This document shows positions 18,359 to 27,253 of a stretch of DNA of 64,000 nt, in pieces. The notes beneath the pieces were generated by a model. That model was not told the origin of the DNA. It saw nothing but the letters and a program-made list of their open reading frames with translations, and searched no databases. Origin of the DNA: RHLJ01 sp965222205 (lineage in GTDB: Bacteria > Bacteroidota > Rhodothermia > Balneolales > Balneolaceae); assembly GCA_965222205.1 (NCBI GenBank), contig OZ244932.1:1798001-1862000 (forward strand), written 5' to 3'. A program made the position numbers and the translations under genes. Position 1 is the stretch's first letter, and each line of letters begins with the position of its first letter.

Positions 18359-18508
18359 TCAGAACAGCGTGTAAATGAATGGTGCGATGGAAGATCCGCC
18401 CCCGATCACAATTAAAAATCCAAGTAATAATAATATCACAATTACCGGGGCCAGCCAGAATTTCTTTCGCTCTTTCATAAAACCCCATAAGTCTTTTAGT
18501 AGATCCAT
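18359..18508 (-). CDS. DUF5989 small membrane protein
   Basis: This 49-residue ORF reads MDLLKDLWGFMKERKKFWLA, then PVIVILLLLGFLIVIGGGSS, then IAPFIYTLF and a TGA. The pattern of an amphipathic start with W-x-F-M-x-x-R-K-K-F-W, one membrane helix and a Gly-Gly-Ser-Ser-hydrophobic end is the DUF5989 family. It is nearly always found between a NodU/CmcH-type carbamoyltransferase and an SxtJ gene, as here. It is too short for routine gene calling but clearly real. Function unknown, probably a partner of SxtJ. Confidence 0.88.
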   Translation of the reverse strand: MDLLKDLWGFMKERKKFWLAPVIVILLLLGFLIVIGGGSSIAPFIYTLF

Positions 18509-18533
18509 ATTAAATTAAGTTTTCCTTCTTAAC

Positions 18534-18562
18534 AGATGCTGAAACAAGTTCAGCATGACAAC
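18534..18562. repeat. Dispersed hairpin repeat (ATGCTGAA type)
   Basis: ATGCTGAA (18536-18543) pairs perfectly with TTCAGCAT (18549-18556) across a five-base loop, followed by GACAAC. Sequences of this form (GTCATGCTGAACTTGTTTCA) are widely dispersed in intergenic regions of many bacteria. It lies inside the cluster between the carbamoyltransferase and DUF5989 genes. Confidence 0.7.
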
Positions 18563-18606
18563 ATTAGTTTGAATTACTTTGTGCTTAGTGCCTTTGCCAC
18601 TATTCG

Positions 18607-20451
18607 CTAATCCTTCTCAAAAATAATTCTCTTATCCCAATCAGGTTGATCAGACTTAGCAAAAACATACTCACCTATTACCAGATAATCCATCTCTGTG
18701 TTCATAAAACATCTATAAGCATCTTCAGGAGTACACACAATTGGTTCTCCCCGAACATTGAAACTTGTATTCACCACCATGCCACATCCAGTTCGTTCTT
18801 TAAAAGCTGAAACCAGTTTCCAGTACTCTGGATTGGTTTCTTTGTGAACGGTTTGAATTCGCGCCGAAAAATCAATGTGAGTAATTGCCGGGAACTCTGA
18901 TCGTTTTACCGCCAGTTTCTCACGCAATGGCATTGCATTATATCTTTCAGGAAGCTTTTCCCGAAGCTCATTTTTTACCGGCTGTACCAGCAGCATGTAA
19001 GGAGAGTCAGATTCCATTTCAAAATAAGTCGAAACCTCTTCGGCTAGTACTGATGGCGCAAATGGTCGGAATGACTCCCGGTATTTAATCTTCAAATTCA
19101 GCTTTTTCTGCATATCCGTTCTTCTTGGATCGGCAATGATGCTTCTTCCACCCAGCGCACGCGGACCAAACTCCATCCTACCCTGAAACCAGCCTACTAC
19201 ATTTCCATCATTAAGAATTTCTGCCACTTTTGGGTAAAGTTCTTTTTCTGCGAACCGGTTATACTTCGGCTTAAATTTTCGGAGCGCTCGTTCTACATCA
19301 ATGGGATAAAACTCTGGTCCGAGGTACGCTCCTTGCATAGAATCGGGAGATTGAGGATTTCTTTCTTCTCCGAAGTAAATGTGTAATGCAGCAAAGGCCG
19401 CGCCTACTGCTCCACCGGCATCACCTGCAGCGGGTTGGATGTACACTTCTTCAAAAATATCCTCGTTCTGAAGCTTGCCATTCGCCACACAGTTAAGAGC
19501 CACTCCACCTGCCATGCAAATTGCTTTAGCACCGGTTAACTCTTTAGCGTGTGCCGCCATTTTCACTACAATTTCTTCCGTCACCTTCTGGATGGCAAGG
19601 GCCAAATCAGCTTCATGTTGCTGAAGTTCCCCTTCTCCCTCCCGTTTCGGAAACCCAAATAACGATTCCCATTTTTTATCGTTTACCATTCTCAGTCCGG
19701 TGGCATAGCTAAAATACTCCTGATTAAGCCAGATTGAGCCATCATCCCGAATGTCCACCAATTCTTCTTTTATTTTTGTGATGTATTCCTCTAACAATTT
19801 TGAATCAGGATTACCGTAGGGAGCCAAGCCCATGAGTTTGTATTCCCCTGAATTCACTTTAAACCCCAAAAAATAGGTAAATGCGGAATACAACAACCCA
19901 AGTGAATGAGGGAATTGAAGTTCTTTTAGAATAGTGATGTCCTTGCCTTTGCCATGACAAATGGAAGCCGTAGCCCACTCTCCGACCCCATCGATAGTAA
20001 GAATAGCTGCTTCTTCAAATTTGGATGGATAAAAAGCACTGGCCGCATGACTTAAGTGATGCTCAGGAAAAAGTAAGTTAACTTCCTCTTTATTGTACTC
20101 ACCTACTTTGCCAAGTTCTTCATAGATAAGTCTTTTCAAAAACATTTTTTCTTTAAGCCAGACAGGAATTGCCGTAATGAACGACCGGATTCCTTTCGGA
20201 GCGAAAGAAAGATAGGTTTCCAGAAGGCGCTCGAATTTCAAAAAAGGTTTGTCATAGAAAACGATGGCATCCAGTTCATCAATGGAAAGTCCGGCATGTT
20301 CCAGGCAATAGGTAGTCGCATGCACCGGAAAACCTTCATCATGTTTTTTGCGAGTAAATCGTTCTTCCTGGGCTGCTGCTACAAGCTCCCCATTTTGTAA
20401 TAAACAAGCTGCCGAATCGTGATAAAAAGCTGATATTCCGAGTATGTTCAT
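18607..20451 (-). CDS. Carbamoyltransferase (NodU/CmcH family)
   Basis: This 614-residue enzyme uses carbamoyl phosphate and ATP to carbamoylate a hydroxyl of an unknown acceptor. The chosen ATG (20451) gives MNILGISAFYHDSAACLLQN, the standard family start; an ATG four codons upstream is possible. Kae1-like motifs are LFPEHHLSHAASAFYPS (metal-binding histidines), AILTIDGVGEWATAS and CMAGGVALNCVANGKL. The C-terminal TobZ-like domain has GPRALGGRSIIADPRR and GCGMVVNTSFNVRGEPIV. In this context (DUF5989 and SxtJ downstream) it belongs to the widespread but uncharacterised Bacteroidota carbamoyltransferase-SxtJ cluster, possibly modifying a surface glycan or lipid. Confidence 0.92.
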   Translation of the reverse strand: MNILGISAFYHDSAACLLQNGELVAAAQEERFTRKKHDEGFPVHATTYCLEHAGLSIDELDAIVFYDKPFLKFERLLETYLSFAPKGIRSFITAIPVWLKEKMFLKRLIYEELGKVGEYNKEEVNLLFPEHHLSHAASAFYPSKFEEAAILTIDGVGEWATASICHGKGKDITILKELQFPHSLGLLYSAFTYFLGFKVNSGEYKLMGLAPYGNPDSKLLEEYITKIKEELVDIRDDGSIWLNQEYFSYATGLRMVNDKKWESLFGFPKREGEGELQQHEADLALAIQKVTEEIVVKMAAHAKELTGAKAICMAGGVALNCVANGKLQNEDIFEEVYIQPAAGDAGGAVGAAFAALHIYFGEERNPQSPDSMQGAYLGPEFYPIDVERALRKFKPKYNRFAEKELYPKVAEILNDGNVVGWFQGRMEFGPRALGGRSIIADPRRTDMQKKLNLKIKYRESFRPFAPSVLAEEVSTYFEMESDSPYMLLVQPVKNELREKLPERYNAMPLREKLAVKRSEFPAITHIDFSARIQTVHKETNPEYWKLVSAFKERTGCGMVVNTSFNVRGEPIVCTPEDAYRCFMNTEMDYLVIGEYVFAKSDQPDWDKRIIFEKD

Positions 20452-20581
20452 AAATTTTTCCAATGGCGCAAAAGATACTAAAAAGCTTCATCAAGCCAAC
20501 GACTTTGTTTTTTTAGCATCCTACACTTTTGTACCTTCTTTTTCATACGACTTATTTCATCTCTAGCATAAAAAATCATCT

Positions 20582-21463
20582 ATGATTATCTCAATGACGG
20601 GCTTTGGGCGAGGTGAGGCCGCTGATAACGGGCTCAACGCCACAGTCGAACTTAAATCACTTAACAGCCGATATCTGGATATTACCACTCGGTTGCCACA
20701 ACGACTTCAGAATAAAGAACTGGCGATTAAAGAAGTTGTTCAAAAATTAGTCAGCCGTGGTAAATTGAACATTACCGTCTACATTTCTGAGCAAGATTCG
20801 GGTGAACCTTCTATCCAGGTTGATGAAAAGAAAGCCAAGGCTTATGCTAAATTGTTAAATCAACTTCGGGAAACTACCGGGATTGAAACTCCGCTAAATA
20901 TTAAAAATATCACCAGTTTTAGTGATGTATTTATTACTCCCGAAGAAGACGAAGAAACGCTTGAAAGAAAATGGACTCTGGTTAAAAAAGCACTTGAAAA
21001 CGGGCTTTCCAATTTGATGGAAATGCGTACGCAGGAAGGAAATCAGCTTAAAAATGATCTCATTGACAGAATCAATGCCATTGACGGCGCTCTGGACGAA
21101 ATCATGCAAATTACTGAAGGTCGCAGCGAAGAAGTCAGGAAAAAGCTTCGTGAGCGTATCAAACAACTCATAGATGACGAAAATATCGATGAAGATCGCC
21201 TGGAGATGGAAGTAGTGATTATGGCTGATAAAATGGATATAACAGAAGAGACGGTAAGACTTCGGGCCCATTTAAAGTTTTTTATTGAAGCAATAGAGCA
21301 ACCTGAGCCTGCCGGAAGGAGATTGAATTTCTTAACACAGGAAATTAACCGGGAATTAAATACGATTGGTTCCAAAGCGAATGATTCGGGCATTGCTCAT
21401 CATGTGGTAAAGGCCAAAGAAATGCTGGAGCAAATCCGCGAACAAGTACAAAACGTGGAATAA
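20582..21463 (+). CDS. yicC: YicC-family endoribonuclease
   Basis: This 293-residue protein begins MIISMTGFGRGEA, the invariant YicC opening, followed by ELKSLNSRYLDITTRLP. The C-terminal DUF1732 part contains ADKMDITEETVRLRAHLKFF and GRRLNFLTQEINRELNTIGSKA, both family signatures. YicC proteins are hairpin-opening endoribonucleases involved in RNA turnover. It is followed by gmk, rpoZ and coaBC, the standard order in many bacteria, and these are probably one transcription unit. The first ATG after the stop-rich leader is used. Confidence 0.93.
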   Translation: MIISMTGFGRGEAADNGLNATVELKSLNSRYLDITTRLPQRLQNKELAIKEVVQKLVSRGKLNITVYISEQDSGEPSIQVDEKKAKAYAKLLNQLRETTGIETPLNIKNITSFSDVFITPEEDEETLERKWTLVKKALENGLSNLMEMRTQEGNQLKNDLIDRINAIDGALDEIMQITEGRSEEVRKKLRERIKQLIDDENIDEDRLEMEVVIMADKMDITEETVRLRAHLKFFIEAIEQPEPAGRRLNFLTQEINRELNTIGSKANDSGIAHHVVKAKEMLEQIREQVQNVE

Positions 21464-21470
21464 TTAGTTA

Positions 21471-21511
21471 TGAGGAGTGAGTTTGAGGATTCCTTCACGA
21501 CTCACCCCTCA
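21471..21511. repeat. Inverted repeat between yicC and gmk
   Basis: TGAGGAGTGAGT (21471-21482) and ACTCACCCCTCA (21500-21511) form a 12-bp stem with one mismatch. It lies in the yicC-gmk spacer and accounts for the apparent N-terminal extension of gmk. Related direct-repeat text (ACTCAAACC, ACTCAAAACTC) occurs again near 33771-33796. Confidence 0.65.
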
Positions 21512-21523
21512 AAACTCAAAACA

Positions 21524-22096
21524 ATGGAAAAAGGTAAACTTATCATATTAGCAGCTCCTAGTGGAAGTGGGAAATCAACTCTCGCGAAGATGCTATTCGA
21601 AGATTTTGAACAGTTGAAGTTTTCGGTATCTGCTACTACACGATCCCCACGTGAAGGCGAGGAAGATGGAGTTCATTATCACTTTTTAAGTAAGGAAGAA
21701 TTCCAGGAAAGAATTGACGCGAATGACTTCCTTGAATGGGAAGAATTCTACAGCGGAACCCGATATGGAACGTTGCGATCAGAAGTTGATAAGAAGCTAA
21801 AAACAGGCTATTATATTCTGCTTGACATCGATGTGAAAGGAGCAGTAAATGTAAAACAAATCTATGGTGAAGATTGCCTTAGTTTGTTTATTCAGCCACC
21901 ATCACTTAAAGTGTTAAAACGGCGTTTGGAAGCCCGTGGCACCGAAAACGAATATTCGTTAGGCCTCAGACTTGAACGCGCAAGCGAAGAACTTGAATAC
22001 GCTGATCAATTTGATCAGGTAATTATTAATGATGATTTGGACACCGCGTATGCTCAGGTTAAGCACGCAGTATCGAAATTTATCAATCTTATTTAA
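21524..22096 (+). CDS. gmk: Guanylate kinase
   Basis: This 190-residue enzyme phosphorylates GMP to GDP with ATP. From the chosen ATG (21524) the sequence MEKGKLIILAAPSGSGKSTL has the P-loop GPSGSGKST-type motif at the usual distance from the N-terminus. The GMP-binding signature is SATTRSPREGEEDGVHYHFLS, and YILLDIDVKGAVNVK follows. An upstream in-frame ATG at 21470 would add 18 residues encoded by an intergenic inverted repeat and is rejected. It lies between yicC and rpoZ. Confidence 0.95.
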   Translation: MEKGKLIILAAPSGSGKSTLAKMLFEDFEQLKFSVSATTRSPREGEEDGVHYHFLSKEEFQERIDANDFLEWEEFYSGTRYGTLRSEVDKKLKTGYYILLDIDVKGAVNVKQIYGEDCLSLFIQPPSLKVLKRRLEARGTENEYSLGLRLERASEELEYADQFDQVIINDDLDTAYAQVKHAVSKFINLI

Positions 22097-22105
22097 TCAG
22101 AAATT

Positions 22106-22396
22106 ATGCCGATTCGTACCCTTGACATTGAAAAACTGAAAGAAGTAACTGGTAACAAATATGAGTTGCTGGTAATTATGGCGAAAAGAGCTCGCCAACT
22201 TGCTGCACAAGAGAAATTGGAACTGGACGAGAAACTTCAATACTTCGAAGGTTTTGATGATGACGATGAGTTCTCTTTCAACGAAGAGCAAGAGCAAATC
22301 TCAAAAGCTTTTGAGAAACTTCCACATGCAGTACAGCGTTCTGTATCTGAGATGGAAGATGACACTATTTATTACCGTCGACCAGAAGTAGAATAA
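22106..22396 (+). CDS. rpoZ: RNA polymerase omega subunit
   Basis: This 96-residue protein has the omega signature NKYELLVIMAKRARQLAAQE (residues about 17-36), corresponding to the NRFELxxxAxxRARQL of RpoZ, followed by an acidic Bacteroidota-type tail. Its position between gmk and coaBC is the classical rpoZ location. Omega supports assembly of the beta' subunit and the response to ppGpp in many bacteria. Spacing to gmk is nine bases and to coaBC three bases, so co-transcription is very likely. Confidence 0.92.
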   Translation: MPIRTLDIEKLKEVTGNKYELLVIMAKRARQLAAQEKLELDEKLQYFEGFDDDDEFSFNEEQEQISKAFEKLPHAVQRSVSEMEDDTIYYRRPEVE

Positions 22397-22399
22397 TTT

Positions 22400-23596
22400 A
22401 TGCTCTCCGGTAAACGCATCATTCTGGGTGTAACCGGAGGAATTGCAGCCTACAAAGCTGTTTTTTTACTCAGAGAGTTTCAAAAAGCGGGAGCCGAAGT
22501 TCGAGTCACTATGACTCCTTCAGCAACCCGCTTTGTTGGTTTAGAGACCTTCGCCTCCCTTTCCGGCCACGATGTAGCCATCGAAATCTTCCCCGAAGAA
22601 CAGGAAAACGCTAACGAATGGACCAGACACATAAACTGGGGGGAATGGGCCGATTTATTTGTGATAGCCCCTTGTACCGGAAACACCCTGGCTAAAATTG
22701 CGAACGGAATATCTGATAATATGCTCACAGCTACCGTTCTTGCAGCACGATCACCAATATTGATCTGCCCTACCATGGATGGTGAGATGTACGAGTCCCC
22801 TTCTGTCTCCGAAAACTTAGAGAAAGTCCAGGAGTTCGGATATCATATTCTTGAGCCGGAATCCGGTTTCCTCGCCAGTGGACTTGAAGGAAAAGGCAGA
22901 CTGCCTGAAATGGAGTCCATCCTCGAGAAAGCCAGTGAAATTATTGGATCTGTTAAAGGACCATTAGAAGGTAAGAAAGTAGTTGTAACGGCTGGTCCAA
23001 CCCGGGAATTTATCGACCCTGTCCGGTTCATCTCCAACCCAAGTTCAGGAAAAATGGGCTTTGCTATGGCTTCAGCCGCTCAGCGGTTAGGGGCAGAAGT
23101 GATTTTAATACACGGACCAGTTCACTTGGAAACACCCGAGGGAGCCATTACTCAGAACATTGTAAGTGCCGAAGATTTATTTAGAGCTGTACAACAAAAA
23201 GCAGATGCTGATGTCATTGTTATGGCTGCTGCTGTGTCCGATTTCACTCCAATTGACACCTTCGATCACAAAGTAAAAAAGAGCGATGGAAAGAGTTCCA
23301 TCAACCTGAAAAATACTACCGATATCCTCTCATGGTTAGGCACTCGCAAACCGGATTATCAAACATTGATTGGTTTTGCCATGGAGACAGAAAACCTGGT
23401 TGATAACGCAGCAGCTAAGCTTAAGAAAAAAAATGCAGACTGGATTGTCGCTAATTCTCTTTCGAGTGAAGAAACCGGTTTTGAAGCAGACACTAATCAC
23501 GTTCATTTACTTGGAAAAGATTCTGAGACAGAATTCAAGGGCACAAAGCAGGAAGTAGCAGAAAGAGTGTTGAAATTCATATTCGATTCTGAGTAA
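22400..23596 (+). CDS. coaBC: Bifunctional phosphopantothenoylcysteine decarboxylase/synthase
   Basis: This 398-residue enzyme performs two steps of coenzyme A synthesis. The CoaC part (1-190) starts GKRIILGVTGGIAAYKAV and contains the FMN/active-site histidine in TRHINWGEWADLFVIAPC, then TGNTLAKIANGISDNML. The CoaB part (about 190-398) has VVVTAGPTREFIDPVRFISN, PSSGKMGFAMASAAQ and AAAVSDFTP, with the lysine-rich loop HKVKKSDGK. It ends the yicC-gmk-rpoZ-coaBC run; panB, another CoA-pathway gene, lies 3 kb away on the other strand. Confidence 0.95.
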   Translation: MLSGKRIILGVTGGIAAYKAVFLLREFQKAGAEVRVTMTPSATRFVGLETFASLSGHDVAIEIFPEEQENANEWTRHINWGEWADLFVIAPCTGNTLAKIANGISDNMLTATVLAARSPILICPTMDGEMYESPSVSENLEKVQEFGYHILEPESGFLASGLEGKGRLPEMESILEKASEIIGSVKGPLEGKKVVVTAGPTREFIDPVRFISNPSSGKMGFAMASAAQRLGAEVILIHGPVHLETPEGAITQNIVSAEDLFRAVQQKADADVIVMAAAVSDFTPIDTFDHKVKKSDGKSSINLKNTTDILSWLGTRKPDYQTLIGFAMETENLVDNAAAKLKKKNADWIVANSLSSEETGFEADTNHVHLLGKDSETEFKGTKQEVAERVLKFIFDSE

Positions 23597-23605
23597 CATC
23601 TCTGA

Positions 23606-24025
23606 ATGAAATCTCCTAAGAAAATCATTTCGGCTCTATTACTATTAGCATGTGTTCTGAGTGGAATTATCATTGCTTATACCCCTTCATTCGTTCCGAA
23701 TAAAATTACTACCGGTACGGAATTAGACTCACTGATTCAGCTTTCAATTGATGAAGCAGACCTTCTAAGAAATCAGATCAGAGTTTATGATGTAGAGATA
23801 GATTCCAGTTTCTCCCGAAAAGTATACCGGGTTCGGGTGCCTTCCACTTTTTCTAAAACTTCTTTTCATCTGGATTTACATGAGCGGCTCTATCCGATGG
23901 GTTTTACCTCTCCAACCCGTGTGATTTTTCCCGAACGGGATATGAATATCTACATTGAGCATGAAGGTACTATTTTCAGAACTATTCGATTAATCACCGA
24001 TAACTCTATTCTGAATGAGGAATAA
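23606..24025 (+). CDS. Hypothetical membrane-anchored or exported protein
   Basis: This 139-residue protein has one N-terminal hydrophobic segment (about residues 8-27, IISALLLLACVLSGIIIAYTP). The rest is a compact alpha/beta domain with TGTELDSLIQLSIDEADLLR, KVYRVRVPSTFSKTSFHLDL and the charged block VIFPERDMNIYIEHEGTIFR. I do not recognise a named family. It starts nine bases after coaBC and ends two bases before the lipase gene, so it is probably part of the same operon. The tight spacing supports it being real. Confidence 0.7.
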   Translation: MKSPKKIISALLLLACVLSGIIIAYTPSFVPNKITTGTELDSLIQLSIDEADLLRNQIRVYDVEIDSSFSRKVYRVRVPSTFSKTSFHLDLHERLYPMGFTSPTRVIFPERDMNIYIEHEGTIFRTIRLITDNSILNEE

Positions 24026-24027
24026 TT

Positions 24028-24879
24028 ATGGCCGAAGTTAACGCGCTACTCAAACGGTTTAAACTCCAGGAATTTCCACAGCCCGAAGTACTTCATACTA
24101 AATATCCCATTTTTCTTTGTCATGGATTTGGGGCGATTGGCTCATTGGTAAAACCATCGCCTCTTCACGACCCATGTATGTTAATGAGAGAACATGGAGT
24201 TCCCGCTTTTGCTCCCAACGTAGTTCCTTATGCGTCCATAGAAACGAGAGCTAGAAATTGGGTTCGCCTTATCAATCAGGTGTGTGATGAGCACGGGTAT
24301 GAAAAAGTAAATGTAATCGCTCACAGTATGGGCGGGTTGGATATGCGTCACGCACTTTCTCATCTGGAAATCGAGCATAGAGTCGCTTCGCTTACAACGG
24401 TAGCAACTCCTCATCGTGGGACCTATCTCGCTGATCTGATTCTTAAAACACCGGAAGTTATTACCGAACGACTCAGTGATGTGGTTGATTGGTTTGGAGA
24501 TAGTGTGTATCCCAGAGAAAAAAGTGAGGTTTTAAGTTCCGTAGAACAACTTTGTCGGGGATATATTCAGGGGGAGTTCAACACTAAGAATCCTGACCTC
24601 GAGAGCTTCCCCTACTTCTCTTACAGCGCCGCTGTTGGAAAAGGCACTAATTACTCTTTAAATCCTGTGTTTTTGTTCCAGAATACCCAAATCTTTACCC
24701 ACGAGAATATCAATGATTCTTTCGTTTCTGTGGATAGCGCCAAATGGGGAACTCACCTTGGTACAATTGCACTTTCTCATATGAATCAGATTAACGTTCA
24801 GGTCGGAAAGGAAGCTAAACCACGCTATTACGACTTCTGGATTGGCTCTTTAAAGAGATTAGCTGAGATGGGGTTTTAA
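24028..24879 (+). CDS. Alpha/beta hydrolase, triacylglycerol-lipase-like
   Basis: This 283-residue protein has the lipase oxyanion region PIFLCHGFGAIG (28-38), the nucleophile elbow VNVIAHSMGGLDMRHAL with Ser100, and TTVATPHRGTYLADLIL after it, as in bacterial class I lipases and LipA-like esterases. The probable catalytic His lies in IALSHMNQI near the C-terminus, and the Asp around NDSFVSVDSAKWG. There is no signal peptide, so a cytoplasmic esterase or a lipase exported by another route is possible. It follows the hypothetical gene at 23606 with a two-base gap. Confidence 0.87.
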   Translation: MAEVNALLKRFKLQEFPQPEVLHTKYPIFLCHGFGAIGSLVKPSPLHDPCMLMREHGVPAFAPNVVPYASIETRARNWVRLINQVCDEHGYEKVNVIAHSMGGLDMRHALSHLEIEHRVASLTTVATPHRGTYLADLILKTPEVITERLSDVVDWFGDSVYPREKSEVLSSVEQLCRGYIQGEFNTKNPDLESFPYFSYSAAVGKGTNYSLNPVFLFQNTQIFTHENINDSFVSVDSAKWGTHLGTIALSHMNQINVQVGKEAKPRYYDFWIGSLKRLAEMGF

Positions 24880-24928
24880 TTATTTACAAATGGCTTAGAT
24901 TCGAATTTTAATCAACAATAGTGTTCTA

Positions 24929-25561
24929 ATGAAAAAAGTACTTATTCCATTTTTTGCTATTCTACTTAGTAATCCCCTCTCAGCTCAATTAATGGCCATT
25001 ACAGATACAGGTAATGAGGTATATCTTTATGATGATGGAACTTGGAGGTATGTAGTCGATAGTTTGAATTTTGAAACTGAGATTCCAATTAATGAAATCG
25101 AATTTTTTAAAGATGACAGCCAAAGTTTTTTGGTTAAAAGTTCTATCACTAATACAGGTATTTATATTGATCCAAAAAAATGGACTTTTCGTAAAGCCAC
25201 TTCTAATGAAGACCAGGAATACAATTTTGAATTGAAAAACGAAGATCTATATGCTTTAATGATATCTGAAAGGCTAGAAATACCATTAGAAAATCTAAAA
25301 GTTATCGCTCTCGAAAATGCAAAAGCAGCTTCTTCGGATATACGAATTACAAAAGAAGAATATAGAAAAGTAAATGGTCTAGATATTCTTATGCTAAAAC
25401 TAGAGGGAACTATTTCCGGGTTAGAAATTGCCTACTTTGGCTATTATTTTTCCAATTCAAATGGTACAACTCAACTAATCACTTATACTGGTTCCGGTTT
25501 CTTTGATATCTATGAGAAGGATATTGAAGGGTTTTTAAATGGACTTGTAACTGTTGATTAG
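24929..25561 (+). CDS. Exported hypothetical protein with TGNEVYLYDDGTW motif
   Basis: This 210-residue protein has a signal peptide (MKKVLIPFFAILLSNPLSAQ). The mature N-terminus AITDTGNEVYLYDDGTWRYV is a motif seen at the start of many exported Bacteroidota proteins (D-x-G-x-x-V-x-L-x-x-D-G-T-W). The remainder looks like a beta-rich domain with ISERLEIPLENLKVIALENA and a predicted strand-rich C-terminal half. Function is not known. It sits alone between the lipase and the convergent surE gene. Confidence 0.68.
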   Translation: MKKVLIPFFAILLSNPLSAQLMAITDTGNEVYLYDDGTWRYVVDSLNFETEIPINEIEFFKDDSQSFLVKSSITNTGIYIDPKKWTFRKATSNEDQEYNFELKNEDLYALMISERLEIPLENLKVIALENAKAASSDIRITKEEYRKVNGLDILMLKLEGTISGLEIAYFGYYFSNSNGTTQLITYTGSGFFDIYEKDIEGFLNGLVTVD

Positions 25562-25658
25562 CGAAATCTATTGACCACGAACATAGCCTTCAAACTTAGA
25601 CAACATTCAAAAAAACGTGTTAATAGAGAAACCAAACTTGAAGCTCAACCAGATTAAT

Positions 25659-26423
25659 CTAAAAATCTTCTTCTCCTAATTTCCTGAGTAAGTCGTAGTC
25701 GGTAAGATCGTACTGGATGGGAGTAACAGCAGCAAAGCCTTCATTCAGAATATGGATGTCGGCATCATTTCCATCATCCAAAAGTTCAAATTTACCAGTG
25801 AGCCAATAGTAGGGACGATTGAATGGATCTTCACGTCCTTCGTACTCTTCCACATATCTACTGTCTGCCATTCGTGCCCACTTAATTCCTTTAATTGGAC
25901 CAGAAGGCGCATTTACATTCATTGTAACCCCTTTAGGAAGGCCTCTATCCAGAACAAGCTCTGTAACTTTTCGTGCTGCCTCCTGACTTCCGGTAAGATC
26001 AGCTTCGTTATCATAATCTGTACAGCTAACTGCAATGGAGGGATAGCCTAAAACCGTTCCTTCTGTAGCGGCGCTTACGGTACCTGAGTAGAGAATATTA
26101 ATTCCTGCATTGCTCCCATGATTGATTCCGCTTAAAACTAAATCAGGTTTTACATCCAGTAATTTGTCATGAGCAAGTTTTACGCAATCGGCTGGAGTTC
26201 CATTAATAGCATACCCTTCAAAACGATCAGCTATTTTGAGCTTTTGTGCCCGTAAAGGTGTTTCAATAGTAATAGCATGACCAACCGCGCTTTGCTGGCG
26301 ATCAGGAGCCACAATGATGACATCACCAAATTCTGAGGCTACTTCGGCAAGGGCTTTAATTCCATTCGAATAAATTCCGTCATCATTACTTACAAGAATT
26401 AGGGGTTTTTGTGAATCATTCAT
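25659..26423 (-). CDS. surE: 5'/3'-nucleotidase SurE
   Basis: This 254-residue protein starts KPLILVSNDDGIYSNGIKAL, with the metal-binding Asp-Asp pair of SurE, followed by VIVAPDRQQSAVGHAIT (Ser and Asn ligand region) and DLVLSGINHGSNAGINILYSGTVSAATEG, the family signature. SurE hydrolyses nucleoside monophosphates and short polyphosphates and supports stationary-phase survival. Its start overlaps the panB stop by one base, indicating translational coupling in a panB-surE pair. Confidence 0.95.
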   Translation of the reverse strand: MNDSQKPLILVSNDDGIYSNGIKALAEVASEFGDVIIVAPDRQQSAVGHAITIETPLRAQKLKIADRFEGYAINGTPADCVKLAHDKLLDVKPDLVLSGINHGSNAGINILYSGTVSAATEGTVLGYPSIAVSCTDYDNEADLTGSQEAARKVTELVLDRGLPKGVTMNVNAPSGPIKGIKWARMADSRYVEEYEGREDPFNRPYYWLTGKFELLDDGNDADIHILNEGFAAVTPIQYDLTDYDLLRKLGEEDF

Positions 26424-27253
26424 TAACCGCTGTATTGCTCCTCTGAATTTGGAAAATCTTTACTTTTTACGTCTTTAATATAGCTTTGAACCGCATCCGT
26501 CATTACCGAATGTATGTCAGCATAACGACGAAGGAACCTCGGACTAAAATCTTTATTCATCCCCAACATATCGTGAATTACCAACACCTGTCCATCGCAG
26601 TGGACTCCCGCTCCTATTCCGATGGTAGGAATTGAAAGTTCATTAGAAACTTTTTCAGCAAGAACTGCAGGAATTTTTTCCAACACAATTGAAAAGCACC
26701 CTGCTTCTTCAAGTAATTTTGCGTCTTCAATTAATGCTTCAGCTTCCTGCTCTTCTTTAGCCCGGACTTTATAGGTTCCAAATTTGTAAATGCTTTGTGG
26801 AGTTAAACCCAGATGTCCCATTACGGGAATTCCAGCGTCCACAATTTTCTTAACCGTGTTAATAATGGATTTGCCGCCTTCCATCTTAACGGCATGTGCC
26901 CCAGCTTCTTTCATCATCCGCCCGGCAGAAATCAAAGCTTCTTTTGGTGTTACCTGATAACTCATAAAAGGTAAATCAGCAATTACTAATGCCCGATCAA
27001 CGCCCCGAACCACACAAGAAGTGTGATAAATCATGTTTTCTAAGGTGATAGGAACCGTTGTTTCAAAACCTGCCATCACATTACTGGCCGAATCTCCCAC
27101 TAGAATAATATCTACACCGGCTTGATCAATAATTTGAGCCATGGTATAATCGTAGGCCGTAAGCATGGAGATTTTTTCTCCATTTTGCTTCATTTCTACC
27201 ACAGTTTGTGTAGTGATTTTAGCTGGGCGATTTGATCCGGTTTGGGTACTCAT
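26423..27253 (-). CDS. panB: 3-methyl-2-oxobutanoate hydroxymethyltransferase
   Basis: This 276-residue enzyme makes ketopantoate, the first committed step of pantothenate synthesis. It shows KISMLTAYDYTMAQIIDQAG, ILVGDSASNVMAGFETTVPI (metal-binding Asp), MEGGKSIINTVKKIVDAGIPVMGHLGLTPQS (Lys and Glu of the active site) and TIGIGAGVHCDGQVLVIHDMLGM. All are standard PanB motifs, and the length is typical. Its start abuts the fabZ stop with no gap, and surE overlaps its 3' end. Confidence 0.96.
   Translation of the reverse strand: MSTQTGSNRPAKITTQTVVEMKQNGEKISMLTAYDYTMAQIIDQAGVDIILVGDSASNVMAGFETTVPITLENMIYHTSCVVRGVDRALVIADLPFMSYQVTPKEALISAGRMMKEAGAHAVKMEGGKSIINTVKKIVDAGIPVMGHLGLTPQSIYKFGTYKVRAKEEQEAEALIEDAKLLEEAGCFSIVLEKIPAVLAEKVSNELSIPTIGIGAGVHCDGQVLVIHDMLGMNKDFSPRFLRRYADIHSVMTDAVQSYIKDVKSKDFPNSEEQYSG

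Noticed and set aside
21470..21523. N-terminal extension of guanylate kinase
   Set aside because: The extra 18 residues are encoded by an intergenic inverted repeat; the family start is at 21524.
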